The notes: generated by a model from the sequence alone, not told the origin. DNA of 64,000 nucleotides from Methylotenera_A sp046594885 (GCA_046594885.1 JBKJRD010000014.1:34272-98271); one strand, 5' to 3'. Counted from the first letter of the stretch, positions 41,915-51,243 are shown. Translations and numbers: made by a program.

Positions 41915-43150
41915 TTAAGCACTTTCTAGTTCAAATGCCTTGTGTAACACGCGCACGGCGAGTTCCATGTATTTTTCGTCAATCACCACTGCGATTTTAA
42001 TCTCGCTGGTTGAAATCATTTGAATATTAATGCCTTCTTCAGCCAACGTGCGGAACATTTGGCTGGCAATGCCCACGTGTGAGCGCATGCCAATGCCAAC
42101 GACAGAAACTTTGGCGATTTTGTCATCACCGTTAATCTCACGTGCACTGATATGTCCTTGTACTTTGTCGCGTAAAACGGCCAAGGCTTTGTTCATTTCA
42201 TTTTTGTGCACGGTGAAAGTAAAGTCAGTTGTGCCGTCTGCGCCAGTATTTTGAATAATCATGTCCACATCGATATTGGCATCCGCAATCGAGCCTAAAA
42301 TCTGATAGGCAATGCCTGGTTTATCTGGCACGCCCAGCACAGTGATTTTGGCTTCGTCGCGATTAAACGCAATGCCTGAGATAATTGGGTTTTCCATATC
42401 ATTGTCCTTGCCATCTTCTTCAAACGTAATCAAAGTGCCATCGCCTTCATCTTCAAAGCTAGATAGCACGCGTAACTTAACCTTATATTTACCTGCAAAT
42501 TCAACAGACCGTATTTGCAACACTTTGCTGCCTTGCGAAGCAAGCTCTAACATTTCTTCGAAAGTGATTTTATTTAATCGCCGCGCTTCAGGCACAACAC
42601 GTGGGTCAGTTGTGTAAACACCATCCACATCTGTGTATATCTGGCATTCGTCCGCGCCCAAGGCAGCAGCTAGTGCTACGCCTGTGGTGTCAGAGCCGCC
42701 GCGACCAAGAGTCGTGATATTGCCTTGGGCATCTACGCCTTGAAAGCCAGCAACCACGCAAACATAGCCGTCATTCAAGTCTTGTTTAAGCTTGTATTCG
42801 TCAATATCTAAAATGCGTGCTTTGGTATGTGCGTCGTCAGTTAGTATTTTCACCTGCATGCCCGTATAGCTTTTGGCTTTAATGCCTAGCTCCATCAACG
42901 CCAATGCGGTCATAGCAATAGTCACTTGCTCACCAGTTGAAATCATCACGTCTAATTCGCGCGGATCAGGCTCTGCCATCACTTCTTTAGCTAAGGCAAT
43001 TAGCTTATTGGTTTCGCCAGACATGGCAGAAACCACCACCACAACTTGATGCCCCATTGCCTGATATCGCGCAACTCTGCTTGCTACATGACGAATTCGC
43101 TCAGGATTCGCAACAGAAGTACCACCATATTTTTGTACAATTAATGCCAT
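41915..43150 (-). CDS. lysC: aspartate kinase
   Basis: The 411-aa monofunctional enzyme phosphorylates aspartate, the first step to lysine, threonine, methionine and diaminopimelate. It has the opening KYGGTSV, the catalytic segment GRGGSDTTGVALAAAL and two C-terminal ACT domains (from about residue 265) that bind feedback inhibitors. It starts 32 bp after alaS and is probably co-transcribed with it. Confidence 0.96.
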   Translation of the reverse strand: MALIVQKYGGTSVANPERIRHVASRVARYQAMGHQVVVVVSAMSGETNKLIALAKEVMAEPDPRELDVMISTGEQVTIAMTALALMELGIKAKSYTGMQVKILTDDAHTKARILDIDEYKLKQDLNDGYVCVVAGFQGVDAQGNITTLGRGGSDTTGVALAAALGADECQIYTDVDGVYTTDPRVVPEARRLNKITFEEMLELASQGSKVLQIRSVEFAGKYKVKLRVLSSFEDEGDGTLITFEEDGKDNDMENPIISGIAFNRDEAKITVLGVPDKPGIAYQILGSIADANIDVDMIIQNTGADGTTDFTFTVHKNEMNKALAVLRDKVQGHISAREINGDDKIAKVSVVGIGMRSHVGIASQMFRTLAEEGINIQMISTSEIKIAVVIDEKYMELAVRVLHKAFELESA

Positions 43151-43182
43151 AGTTAACTCTTAAATTGAATCAATTTTTATCA

Positions 43183-46182
43183 TCATGATGGGGTTAACTG
43201 ATTAACAACCCAGTCTTTTACGCTTGCTAATGCTATTGGTAATTGGCTTGTATCTGTGCCGCCCGCCATTGCCATATCTGGTTTTCCGCCACCTTTGCCG
43301 CCTACTTGATTCGCCACAAAATTCACCAAATCGCCCGCTTTTATTTTAGCGATTAAGTCAGGCGTGACGCCTGCTGCAACACTCACTTTGCCATCTTTCA
43401 CACTGGCTAGCACGATTGCAGCAGATTTTAACTTATCTTTTAGTTTATCCATTGTTTCACGCAAGGCATTTGCATCTGCGCCTTCTAATAAAGCAGACAG
43501 GACTTTAATGCCTGCAATATCGATTGCTTGAGCGCTTAAATCGTCACCTTGGCTGCTGGCTAATTTGGATTTTAAGCGCATCAGTTCTTTTTCTAATGAT
43601 TTTGCATGGTCCGACAATTGCGCCACTTTATTAGTAATTTCTGATATGGGCGCTTTTAAATCATTGGCTAATTGTGTAATTAACGCTTGCTGTGCGTTAA
43701 TTAATTTTAGCGCACCATTGCCAGTTGTCGCTTCAACACGACGAATGCCAGCAGCAACGCCGCTTTCACTGATTATTTTAAATAAACCAATGTCACCCGT
43801 TCTTTGCACATGCGTACCGCCGCATAATTCGCGGCTTGAGCCAATATCTAACACACGCACTTCATCGCCATATTTTTCGCCAAACAGCATCACGGCACCA
43901 GTTTTTTGTGCAGATTCAATATCCATCACGCGTGCCTGTGTGCTGGCGTTACTTAAAATCTCTGCATTCACAAGCGCTTCTACATGGCTAATTTCATCAT
44001 CGGTCATGGGCGCATTGTGCACAAAATCAAACCGCGTTTTGTCGGCATCCACCAAGCTGCCTTTTTGTTGCACATGCTCGCCCAATACTTCGCGCAAGGC
44101 TTTGTGCATCAAATGCGTTGCAGAGTGATTACGCATGGTGTCGTTTCGCGCCGCAATATCCACTGAGCTTTTAACTGCATCGCCCACGTTAATTGTGCCT
44201 GTTTTTAATACGCCGTGATGCCCAAATACAGTAGCTTGGATTTTTTGCGTATCTTCAACTGCAAAAATACCATGCTCTGATTTTAATATGCCTTTATCGC
44301 CAATTTGCCCGCCAGATTCGGCGTAAAAGGGCGTGCTATTTAACACCACAACGCCTTGTTCGCCTTCGTATAAAGCCTCAACCGAAATGCTGTCTTTATA
44401 AATCCGCAAAATGCTGGCATCAGAATCTAATAGCTCATAACCCTTAAATTCAGTGCTATCGCCTGTGTATTCAAGATTAGCTGCCATTTTGAATTTACCC
44501 GCAGAACGCGCTTGTTCTTTTTGGCGCGTCATTGCTGCGTCAAATGCTGCCGTATCTACAGTTACACCACGCTCGCGGCAAATATCTGCTGTTAAATCAA
44601 GTGGGAAGCCATAAGTATCGTGAAGTTTGAATGCAGTTTCTCCATCTAAAACCCTCTTTGAAACAATTGCAGAAGGTAAAATATTGATTACTCGTATCAA
44701 ATCATTATTTATTTCTGTTAACTTTTTAAATTCATCGGAAATATTATCGCTAACAATAATGACTTCTAACTTATCTAAATTCCGACTAGAAGAATGCATT
44801 TTAGAAATATCTTCTTTGATAGCTTGTAAAGCAGCAATTGATTGATTTTCAACAATGTCTAAACATACCTTTTTATTTTCACCGTTTAGTTCAATTGTAA
44901 AATCATATCTAGCAATGACACCAGGATAATAAGGCAGTGGAGAACTAGCCCAAATGCCTGGCAGTTTATTTGTGAAATACTCAGCTACCTTATCTTTTAG
45001 ACTTAATGTGCTTTCTAAAATCGCCATTCCATTCTCAATCGTCTCAAAAAAGCGGTCTTCTTCGAGCTTAAGTGTGTCGGTAATGCGTGCTTGATTGGTC
45101 ATTAATTCAGGATAAGCAGAACCCATTTCAGCCACTAAATCAGCCACCATTTTATGAAAAAATGCTTTGCGTGTGCCTAATTTATAGCCATGGCGAATGG
45201 CTCGGCGAATAATGCGGCGCAATACGTAGCCACGGCCTTCGTTACCTGGAATCACGCCATCGGCGATTAGGAATGAACAGGCGCGGATATGGTCAGCCAA
45301 TACTTTTAAGCTAGGATTATTTAAGTCAGTTGTTTTAGTTTCACGTGCAGCTGCGGCAATTAACGTTGTAAATAGGTCGATTTCGTAATTGGCATGTACG
45401 TGTTGCAATACCGCCGAAATACGCTCTAAACCCATGCCAGTATCCACACTTGGTTTTGGCAATTGATGCATCACACCCGCTTCATCGCGGTTAAATTGCA
45501 TAAATACGTTATTCCAAATTTCAATAAAGCGATCGCCATCTTCATCAGCACTGCCTGGTGGGCCGCCAAAATGATGCTCGCCATGGTCGTAAAATATTTC
45601 GGTACACGGCCCGCAAGGGCCTGTGTCGCCCATCATCCAAAAGTTATCAGATGCGTAACGTGCGCCTTTATTATCGCCAATGCGGATAATGCGTTCTGTT
45701 GGTACGCCGATTTTATCGTGCCAGATGTTATAGGCTTCGTCGTCATCGGCATAGACAGTAACGGTGAGTTTTTCTTTGGGCAGCTTAAATACTTCGGTTA
45801 ACAATTCCCAAGCGTAGCTAATGGCTTCTACTTTAAAATAATCACCAAAGCTAAAATTGCCCAGCATTTCAAAAAAAGTATGATGGCGCGCGGTGTAGCC
45901 TACATTTTCTAAATCATTATGTTTGCCGCCAGCGCGCACACATTTCTGGCTGCTGGTTGCGCGCGTGTAACTGCGTTTATCAAAGCCTAAAAACACATCT
46001 TTAAATTGGTTCATGCCTGCGTTGGTAAATAACAGGGTAGGGTCGCCGTGCGGCACTAATGAGCTAGAAGCAACAATTTCATGGCCTTTGGACGCAAAAA
46101 AGTCTAAAAATGCTTGGCGGATTTCGTTAGTAGTGGGCGGTTTGCCAGAAACGGAGTGTGAATTGCTGGTTTTAATGGTCAT
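43183..46182 (-). CDS. alaS: alanyl-tRNA synthetase with a ~118-residue internal insertion
   Basis: All core parts are present: catalytic motifs (FTNAGMNQF, GKHNDLENVGYTARHHTFFEM), the mid domain, the editing domain with zinc ligands NHSATHLMH and CGGTHV, and the C-terminal C-Ala domain. The protein has 999 aa, while E. coli AlaRS has 876. The excess lies in one block, residues about 393-510, between ENGMAILESTLS and LDGETAFKLHDTYGFP, which are adjacent apart from a few residues in normal enzymes. The block is in frame, clearly AT-richer and predicted alpha/beta. The gene follows recX by 102 bp and precedes lysC. Confidence 0.96.
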   Translation of the reverse strand: MTIKTSNSHSVSGKPPTTNEIRQAFLDFFASKGHEIVASSSLVPHGDPTLLFTNAGMNQFKDVFLGFDKRSYTRATSSQKCVRAGGKHNDLENVGYTARHHTFFEMLGNFSFGDYFKVEAISYAWELLTEVFKLPKEKLTVTVYADDDEAYNIWHDKIGVPTERIIRIGDNKGARYASDNFWMMGDTGPCGPCTEIFYDHGEHHFGGPPGSADEDGDRFIEIWNNVFMQFNRDEAGVMHQLPKPSVDTGMGLERISAVLQHVHANYEIDLFTTLIAAAARETKTTDLNNPSLKVLADHIRACSFLIADGVIPGNEGRGYVLRRIIRRAIRHGYKLGTRKAFFHKMVADLVAEMGSAYPELMTNQARITDTLKLEEDRFFETIENGMAILESTLSLKDKVAEYFTNKLPGIWASSPLPYYPGVIARYDFTIELNGENKKVCLDIVENQSIAALQAIKEDISKMHSSSRNLDKLEVIIVSDNISDEFKKLTEINNDLIRVINILPSAIVSKRVLDGETAFKLHDTYGFPLDLTADICRERGVTVDTAAFDAAMTRQKEQARSAGKFKMAANLEYTGDSTEFKGYELLDSDASILRIYKDSISVEALYEGEQGVVVLNSTPFYAESGGQIGDKGILKSEHGIFAVEDTQKIQATVFGHHGVLKTGTINVGDAVKSSVDIAARNDTMRNHSATHLMHKALREVLGEHVQQKGSLVDADKTRFDFVHNAPMTDDEISHVEALVNAEILSNASTQARVMDIESAQKTGAVMLFGEKYGDEVRVLDIGSSRELCGGTHVQRTGDIGLFKIISESGVAAGIRRVEATTGNGALKLINAQQALITQLANDLKAPISEITNKVAQLSDHAKSLEKELMRLKSKLASSQGDDLSAQAIDIAGIKVLSALLEGADANALRETMDKLKDKLKSAAIVLASVKDGKVSVAAGVTPDLIAKIKAGDLVNFVANQVGGKGGGKPDMAMAGGTDTSQLPIALASVKDWVVNQLTPS
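44653..45006 (-). other. in-frame AT-rich insertion inside alaS (residues ~393-510)
   Basis: The inserted segment includes KVAEYFTNKLPGIWAS, then strands RYDFTIEL, KKVCLDIV, KLEVIIVSD and IRVINIL separated by helices, and ends near SAIVSKRV. It falls in the helical tRNA-recognition part behind the catalytic core. There are no intein splice residues (no N-terminal Cys/Ser block, no C-terminal His-Asn) and no stop codon, so it should be translated as an extra domain. The boundaries come from comparison with the remembered family pattern and are accurate to about ten residues. Confidence 0.75.
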
Positions 46183-46284
46183 TTTTCAGTTCTAGCAAAT
46201 TATTACTTTTAAACTTAACGCTTAAATTAATATAGTTTTCAAATAGGTTTCCGCAAATGTGGGAACAACGATGACAGTTACTAT

Positions 46285-46764
46285 TTAATCACCATCATTT
46301 TCTTGCACAGTACTCATTACTTGCTTGATTACATCAAAATCAAATCCGCGACTTTGCAAAAAGCGGGCTTGTTTTGCCCATTCATCACGATTGACAGGCG
46401 CTTGCTTATATTTTTTACGCCAAACTTCTATCGCACTACTCAGTTCTGTTTCTTTTAATTGCTCAATTGCGCCTTCAATCAATGCGCCATCTACACCTTT
46501 TTCGCGCAGTTCATGCACAATTTTACTGCTACCAAACTTGGCTCTGCGTGCGTGCACCATTTGCTCGGTAAAACGCGCGTCACTTAACCAGCCGCGGCTT
46601 TTAAAATCATCCAAAATGGCGGTAATGCTGTCTGCATCTGCATTTTCATCTAAATAGGGCTTAAGTTTCAGGCCTAATTCTTTGTATGCGTACTCTCGTT
46701 TGCCTAAATATTCCAGTGCGCGCTGCCGCAGCGTTTTTTCAGTCGTACTGGATTTTTTAAACAT
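46285..46764 (-). CDS. recX: regulatory protein RecX
   Basis: The 159-aa helical protein has RecX repeats: RALEYLGKREYAYKELGLKL, DFKSRGWLSDARFTEQMVHARRAKFGSSKI and QARFLQSRGFDFDVIKQVM. It binds RecA filaments and limits RecA activity. The gene lies 35 bp after recA on the same strand, the usual arrangement. Confidence 0.93.
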   Translation of the reverse strand: MFKKSSTTEKTLRQRALEYLGKREYAYKELGLKLKPYLDENADADSITAILDDFKSRGWLSDARFTEQMVHARRAKFGSSKIVHELREKGVDGALIEGAIEQLKETELSSAIEVWRKKYKQAPVNRDEWAKQARFLQSRGFDFDVIKQVMSTVQENDGD

Positions 46765-46799
46765 GCAATTTTTAAGTTAAAATTTGCGTTAAGTTAAAA

Positions 46800-47828
46800 T
46801 CAATCGTCTTCAGTTCTAGGCGCAGTCATGCCGTCTGCCAATTGTTTAGCATTCGCACGGATTTTGGCTTCAATTTCCGCAGCCATTTCTGGATGTTCGC
46901 GTAAATACTCTTTGGCATTTTCTTTGCCTTGCCCAATTTTTTCGCCATTGTAGCTATACCAAGCGCCTGCTTTTTCAACAAATTTGAGGTTGGAACCTAG
47001 CTCAATCACTTCGCCCAGACGTGAAATACCTTCGCCATACATAATGTCAAACTCAGCCTGTCTAAATGGCGGCGCTACTTTGTTTTTAATCACTTTGACG
47101 CGTGTTTCACTGCCAGTCACTTTGTCACCTTTTTTAATGGCACCAGTGCGGCGAATATCCAAACGCACAGAAGCGTAGAATTTAAGCGCGTTACCGCCAG
47201 TAGTGGTTTCTGGGCTGCCAAACATGACGCCGATTTTCATGCGGATTTGGTTAATAAAAATCACCATCGTGTTGGTGCGTTTGATATTACCAGTCAATTT
47301 ACGCAAAGCTTGCGACATTAACCGCGCCTGCAAACCCATGTGCGAATCGCCCATTTCGCCTTCAATCTCAGCGCGTGGCGTTAACGCCGCAACCGAGTCG
47401 ATTACTACAATATCCACAGAGCCTGAGCGCACCAACATATCCACAATTTCTAGCGCTTGCTCACCAGTATCGGGTTGCGAAATGAGTAAATCAGGCACAT
47501 TAACACCTAATTTAGCCGCGTATTGCGGGTCGAGCGCATGCTCAGCATCGATAAACGCCGCCACGCCGCCTACTTTTTGCATTTCTGCAATCACCGATAA
47601 TGTTAGCGTTGTTTTGCCTGAAGATTCTGGACCGTAAATTTCAATGACACGGCCGCGCGGCAAGCCGCCAATGCCTAAGGCAATATCTAAACCAAGCGAA
47701 CCAGTAGAAACGGCTTGAATGTCTTCGCCAATATCCGCATCGCCCATACGCATGATGGAGCCTTTGCCAAATTGTTTTTCAATTTGTGAAAGTGCGGCGG
47801 CGAGTGCTTTACTTTTGTTGTCATCCAT
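46800..47828 (-). CDS. recA: recombinase RecA
   Basis: The 342-aa protein has Walker A GPESSGKTTL, the MAW segment FIDAEHALDPQYA, L2 segment NQIRMKIGVMFGSPETTTGGNAL and the acidic C-terminal tail. It catalyses strand exchange and SOS coprotease activity. In the 184 bp upstream I see no canonical CTGT-N8-ACAG LexA box, so SOS control may use a different operator. Confidence 0.97.
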   Translation of the reverse strand: MDDNKSKALAAALSQIEKQFGKGSIMRMGDADIGEDIQAVSTGSLGLDIALGIGGLPRGRVIEIYGPESSGKTTLTLSVIAEMQKVGGVAAFIDAEHALDPQYAAKLGVNVPDLLISQPDTGEQALEIVDMLVRSGSVDIVVIDSVAALTPRAEIEGEMGDSHMGLQARLMSQALRKLTGNIKRTNTMVIFINQIRMKIGVMFGSPETTTGGNALKFYASVRLDIRRTGAIKKGDKVTGSETRVKVIKNKVAPPFRQAEFDIMYGEGISRLGEVIELGSNLKFVEKAGAWYSYNGEKIGQGKENAKEYLREHPEMAAEIEAKIRANAKQLADGMTAPRTEDD

Positions 47829-48012
47829 GTATTTTACCTTTGATTTTTATTACTAAATTAACTTGTCATTATTTCATATTTTGCCTGCAAACGTAAGCTT
47901 AACGCATGGCTCATCACAATATTTTACGTGGATGGCAGCGAAAAAATTAAAGTCAACGAGTTGCAACTTAATGCGTTTTTAATGGCGTAACACCTATTTT
48001 TAAACGGAGTTT

Positions 48013-48345
48013 ATGATGAAAATTTTACGTTCCGCTGTTGTTGTTATGGCTATTGGCGCAGCTTCAATTTCAAGCGCATTCGCGCACGATTCTTTCAATA
48101 TCGGCATCAATGTCGGTGGTTATGGTTACCACCAGCCTGTTCGTTACTATGCCGCACCGCCTGTTGTCTATTATAACGAACCAGTCGTATATTATCGTTC
48201 AGCGCCACGTATTTATCACTATGCGCCAGCGATTTCTTATGGCTACCAACACTATGGCCATCAACCGCGTCACCATGGCAATCGTTGGAATGGTCGTGGC
48301 AATAATGGTCATCGCGGCCATGGAAACCACCGCGGACACCGTTAA
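48013..48345 (+). CDS. small exported His/Tyr/Gly-rich protein, 110 aa
   Basis: A signal peptide (MMKILRSAVVVMAIGAASISSAFA) is followed by HDSFNIGINVGGYGY, a middle rich in Tyr/Pro/Val (YYAAPPVVYYNEPVVYYRSAP) and a tail dominated by His, Gly, Arg and Asn (HHGNRWNGRGNNGHRGHGNHRGHR). More than ten histidines could bind Ni, Zn or Cu, but this is inference. It resembles the loosely defined PXPV-type exported proteins. CGGAG precedes the start. It is the only plus-strand gene in this region and overlaps the end of cinA by 4 bp. Confidence 0.75.
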   Translation: MMKILRSAVVVMAIGAASISSAFAHDSFNIGINVGGYGYHQPVRYYAAPPVVYYNEPVVYYRSAPRIYHYAPAISYGYQHYGHQPRHHGNRWNGRGNNGHRGHGNHRGHR

Positions 48346-48827
48346 TATGTTCGCAATTGAATAATCAGATAGTCTAAAGCATAAATAGATGCTTGCTGGC
48401 GAATGCATTCTCGATTGCCAGCAAAGTGTTGTGTCGTCGACTTAACACTATTTTTTAGCCCAAAACCAAAACAAACCGTGCCGATAGGTTTTTCTAATGT
48501 TCCACCATCTGGGCCAGCGATTCCTGTCACACTGGCACTGATTTGCGCAAGGCTTAACTTAAGTGCGCCGTGCGCCATTTCTTGCGCAGTTTGCTCACTG
48601 ACTGCGCCAAATTGCATTAATGTTTGATTGTTAACGCCAAGCATGTCGATTTTTGCCTGATTACTATAGGTCACAAATCCGCGGTCGAACCAAGCAGAGC
48701 TGCCAGCTATGCTGGTGATTGCTTGCGCAAGCATGCCACCCGTGCAAGATTCTGCCAGCGCTAGTATTAGGCCTTGTTTTTTTAGCGCAATGCCTAAATC
48801 TTGTGCTAATGAATTAAGTGGGTCCAC
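48342..48827 (-). CDS. pncC: nicotinamide-nucleotide amidase (CinA C-terminal domain, PncC)
   Basis: The 161-aa single-domain protein has LALAESCTGGMLAQAITSIAGSS, FVTYSNQAK and the SVTGIAGPDGG segment typical of CinA/YgaD deamidases. It converts NMN to nicotinate mononucleotide in NAD salvage. The gene overlaps pgpA by 22 bp and closes the mog-vanZ-thiL-pgpA-cinA run. Confidence 0.92.
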   Translation of the reverse strand: MDPLNSLAQDLGIALKKQGLILALAESCTGGMLAQAITSIAGSSAWFDRGFVTYSNQAKIDMLGVNNQTLMQFGAVSEQTAQEMAHGALKLSLAQISASVTGIAGPDGGTLEKPIGTVCFGFGLKNSVKSTTQHFAGNRECIRQQASIYALDYLIIQLRTY

Positions 48828-49300
48828 ATTAACAATTTCAAGCTGATAATCGTATAAATGGCGGCTAATAAATCATCAAACATCACCCCAAAACCACCTT
48901 TAAGATTCGCATCAAACTGACGAATTGGATACGGTTTCCAAATATCAAATAATCGAAATAGCAAAAAAGCAATTAACCACCACTGCCATTGATTAGGCGT
49001 GAAAGTAAGCACTAACATAATCGCCACAATTTCATCCCAAACAATCCCGCCATGGTCTGCTACGCCTAATGCTTTTGCTGTTTTATTGCAGCAATAAATA
49101 CCCCATAAAAATAGCCATAAAATAATGCTTAACTGTGTGATTAATGTGAAATGGATAATGAGTAGAAATACTGGCAAGCCGATTAGCGTGCCAAATGTGC
49201 CAGGCGCTTTTGGCGCTAAACCGCTACCAAACCCGAGTGAAAAAAAATGGGCTGGGTGCTCAAAAAGTAATTTGAAATTTGGCTGTGTTAATTTAGGCAA
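48806..49300 (-). CDS. pgpA: phosphatidylglycerophosphatase A
   Basis: The 164-aa inner-membrane enzyme removes phosphate from PG-phosphate, giving phosphatidylglycerol. The family segment GSGLAPKAPGTFGTLIGLP and the acidic residues in DHGGIVWDEIVA and MFDDLLAA are present, along with about four TM helices. It overlaps thiL by 8 bp. Its product is the substrate of the three cardiolipin synthases in this window. Confidence 0.94.
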   Translation of the reverse strand: MPKLTQPNFKLLFEHPAHFFSLGFGSGLAPKAPGTFGTLIGLPVFLLIIHFTLITQLSIILWLFLWGIYCCNKTAKALGVADHGGIVWDEIVAIMLVLTFTPNQWQWWLIAFLLFRLFDIWKPYPIRQFDANLKGGFGVMFDDLLAAIYTIISLKLLMWTHLIH

Positions 49301-50276
49301 AATGGCTGTAGCCTTTTTTTTCTAATGTTATTTTTTGGTTATTGTGCATCACATTGAGCGCTTTTTCGGCATGCGTTTTGCCAATCAAGCTTAACGCTAT
49401 ATTTAAAGTTTGACTGATCTGAATAATGGTTTCTCTTGCGGTTTTTGGCGCAGTAAAACACAGCTCGTAATCATCACCACCGGCTAATACATAGTTTTGT
49501 ATAGCGGAATTATCTAGTTTAGTTTTTAGAAAATTCATGCACGGAATTGCCGTTAAGTCGAGCGTTGCACCACAGTGAGAAGCGTTTAATAAATGACCTA
49601 AATCGGCTAATAAACCATCTGAAATATCGATGCAGCTGCTTGCAATATCTCTCAAACTTAAGCCTAAGCTCGCTTGTGGAATTGGCATATGCAACGCTTT
49701 TAAGCATATAGCTAGGTCATTTGCGCTTAATTTGACATCTATTGGTGAGTCGCTATTGGGTTCAAGTGATTTTTGTAAATGCGCTAGCCCAACTGCGGCG
49801 CTGCCTAGTTGACCGCTGACCCAAATATCGTCGTTTATTTGTGCGCCGCTACGTTTAATGGCTTTATTAGCGGGTATTTCACCCATGATTTGAACGCTGA
49901 TATTAAGCGCGCCGCGTGTGGTATCGCCACCAATTAAATCAATGCCAAATTGCTGCGCACAATCAAAAAAACCTTGGCTGAAAAGTGCTAACCATTTCTC
50001 ATTAATAGTCGGTAGTGCAATCGCCAACGTTACCCACTTTGGCTGCGCACCCATTGCTGCCATGTCCGAAACATTCACTGCTAGCGACTTCCAGCCTAAT
50101 TGATAAGGGTCGCAATCAGCAAAAAAATGAGTGTCTGCTACCAGCATATCAGCCGAAATGGCTAGCTGCATGCCTGGTGATACTGAAACTAAAGCAGCGT
50201 CATCACCGATACCTAAATCCGTTTGTACTGTCGGGCGGGTGAAATGCTGCTGAATAAGATTGAATTCAGCTGTCAT
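49293..50276 (-). CDS. thiL: thiamine-monophosphate kinase
   Basis: The 327-aa enzyme phosphorylates thiamine monophosphate to the diphosphate cofactor. It has the metal/ATP segments GIGDDAALV, VNVSDMAAMGA, GGDTTRG, DISDGLLADLGHLL and GGDDYELCFT. It overlaps vanZ and pgpA, so it is expressed as part of the operon. I see no TPP riboswitch in front of it. Confidence 0.95.
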   Translation of the reverse strand: MTAEFNLIQQHFTRPTVQTDLGIGDDAALVSVSPGMQLAISADMLVADTHFFADCDPYQLGWKSLAVNVSDMAAMGAQPKWVTLAIALPTINEKWLALFSQGFFDCAQQFGIDLIGGDTTRGALNISVQIMGEIPANKAIKRSGAQINDDIWVSGQLGSAAVGLAHLQKSLEPNSDSPIDVKLSANDLAICLKALHMPIPQASLGLSLRDIASSCIDISDGLLADLGHLLNASHCGATLDLTAIPCMNFLKTKLDNSAIQNYVLAGGDDYELCFTAPKTARETIIQISQTLNIALSLIGKTHAEKALNVMHNNQKITLEKKGYSHFA

Positions 50277-50653
50277 ATCAACACCATAGCGCGCTGCACA
50301 AAATATTTTTTAAGCATTAACCAAACCAAAGTAGCCAGCATAATCCCAACAATATCTGCAAGCCAATCGCCAACACTGGCTAAACGTGTCAGCGTTAATG
50401 CACCTTGCAGATGCTCAATCGCCGCACCGTAAATAATCAAAAATGCACTTATCCAAACCAATATTTTGGTAAAGCTGGCAAACCCCAACAAAGCCAGCGC
50501 CGTGAACACAAAAATATGCTGCACTTTATCCCAATACGGCCAGCCGCCTTGATGAGGTGGAAGTTCAATTAACATTAAATAAGTGACAATCATCAATAAT
50601 AATGTAAATAAATAGGGCATGGCAGATGGCAGTTTTGGCATTAATTTTGGCAT
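50273..50653 (-). CDS. VanZ family membrane protein
   Basis: The 126-aa protein has four TM helices and the VanZ-like pattern YWDKVQHIFVFTALALLGFAS, then GAAIEHLQ and RLASVGDWLADIVGIMLA. It is named after a teicoplanin-resistance protein; the function of core-genome relatives is unknown. Gaps to mog (2 bp) and overlap with thiL (4 bp) place it in the operon. Confidence 0.87.
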   Translation of the reverse strand: MPKLMPKLPSAMPYLFTLLLMIVTYLMLIELPPHQGGWPYWDKVQHIFVFTALALLGFASFTKILVWISAFLIIYGAAIEHLQGALTLTRLASVGDWLADIVGIMLATLVWLMLKKYFVQRAMVLI

Positions 50654-50655
50654 AT

Positions 50656-51243
50656 TTAAATTGACTTTAGCGCAGATTTTGGCCTAAAAGCTTTAACGAT
50701 AGCTTCGTTTGTTTCTAGGTAGGGCGCGCCAATTAAATCTAAACAATAGGGTACAGCGGCAAATATGCCATGTACCAGTTGCTGGCCAGTCGCGTCTTTT
50801 AATCCTTCTAAAGTTTGCGCGATTGCCTTTGGTTGGCCGGGTAAATTAACAATCAGACAGCGTTTACGAATCACAGCGACTTGGCGTGAAAGTATCGCAG
50901 TTGGCACAAAATGCAAGCTAATTTGGCGCATCTGCTCACCAAAGCCTGGCATGGTTTTATCGCCAACATTGAGTGTCGCCTCAGGTGTTACATCACGTAG
51001 TGCTGGGCCTGTCCCGCCAGTCGTGAAAATCAAATGACAACCTTGGTAATCAACCAAGTCAATCAGCGTTTGCTCGATCTCATCTTGCTCATCGGCAATC
51101 AATCGGTTCTGATATTCGATTGGCGTTGTTACCGCGCTACTTAACCATTGTTTTAAGCTAGGAATGCCTTTATCTTCATAAATACCGCTCGATGCACGAT
51201 CACTGATAGAGACTAAACCGATTTTAATGAATTCTTTTGTCAT
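50656..51243 (-). CDS. mog: molybdopterin adenylyltransferase Mog
   Basis: I start at ATG 51243 (MTKEFIKIGLVSISDRASSG), which gives 195 aa, the length of E. coli MogA. The longer frame to 51288 has no better signal. Motifs are SDRASSGIYEDKGI, TTGGTGPALRDVTPEAT and NLPGQPKAI. It adenylates molybdopterin before molybdenum insertion and so works downstream of the ModABC importer at 3.9-6.1 kb. Confidence 0.94.
   Translation of the reverse strand: MTKEFIKIGLVSISDRASSGIYEDKGIPSLKQWLSSAVTTPIEYQNRLIADEQDEIEQTLIDLVDYQGCHLIFTTGGTGPALRDVTPEATLNVGDKTMPGFGEQMRQISLHFVPTAILSRQVAVIRKRCLIVNLPGQPKAIAQTLEGLKDATGQQLVHGIFAAVPYCLDLIGAPYLETNEAIVKAFRPKSALKSI

Noticed and set aside
43565..44128. 187-aa plus-strand frame opposite alaS
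   Set aside because: It mirrors the editing domain of AlaRS and has no start signal or domain of its own.
44653..45006. Intein or group I intron in alaS
   Set aside because: The segment has no intein N-terminal Cys/Ser block or C-terminal His-Asn-Cys/Ser, is shorter than known mini-inteins, and stays in frame without stops, so a translated insertion domain fits better.
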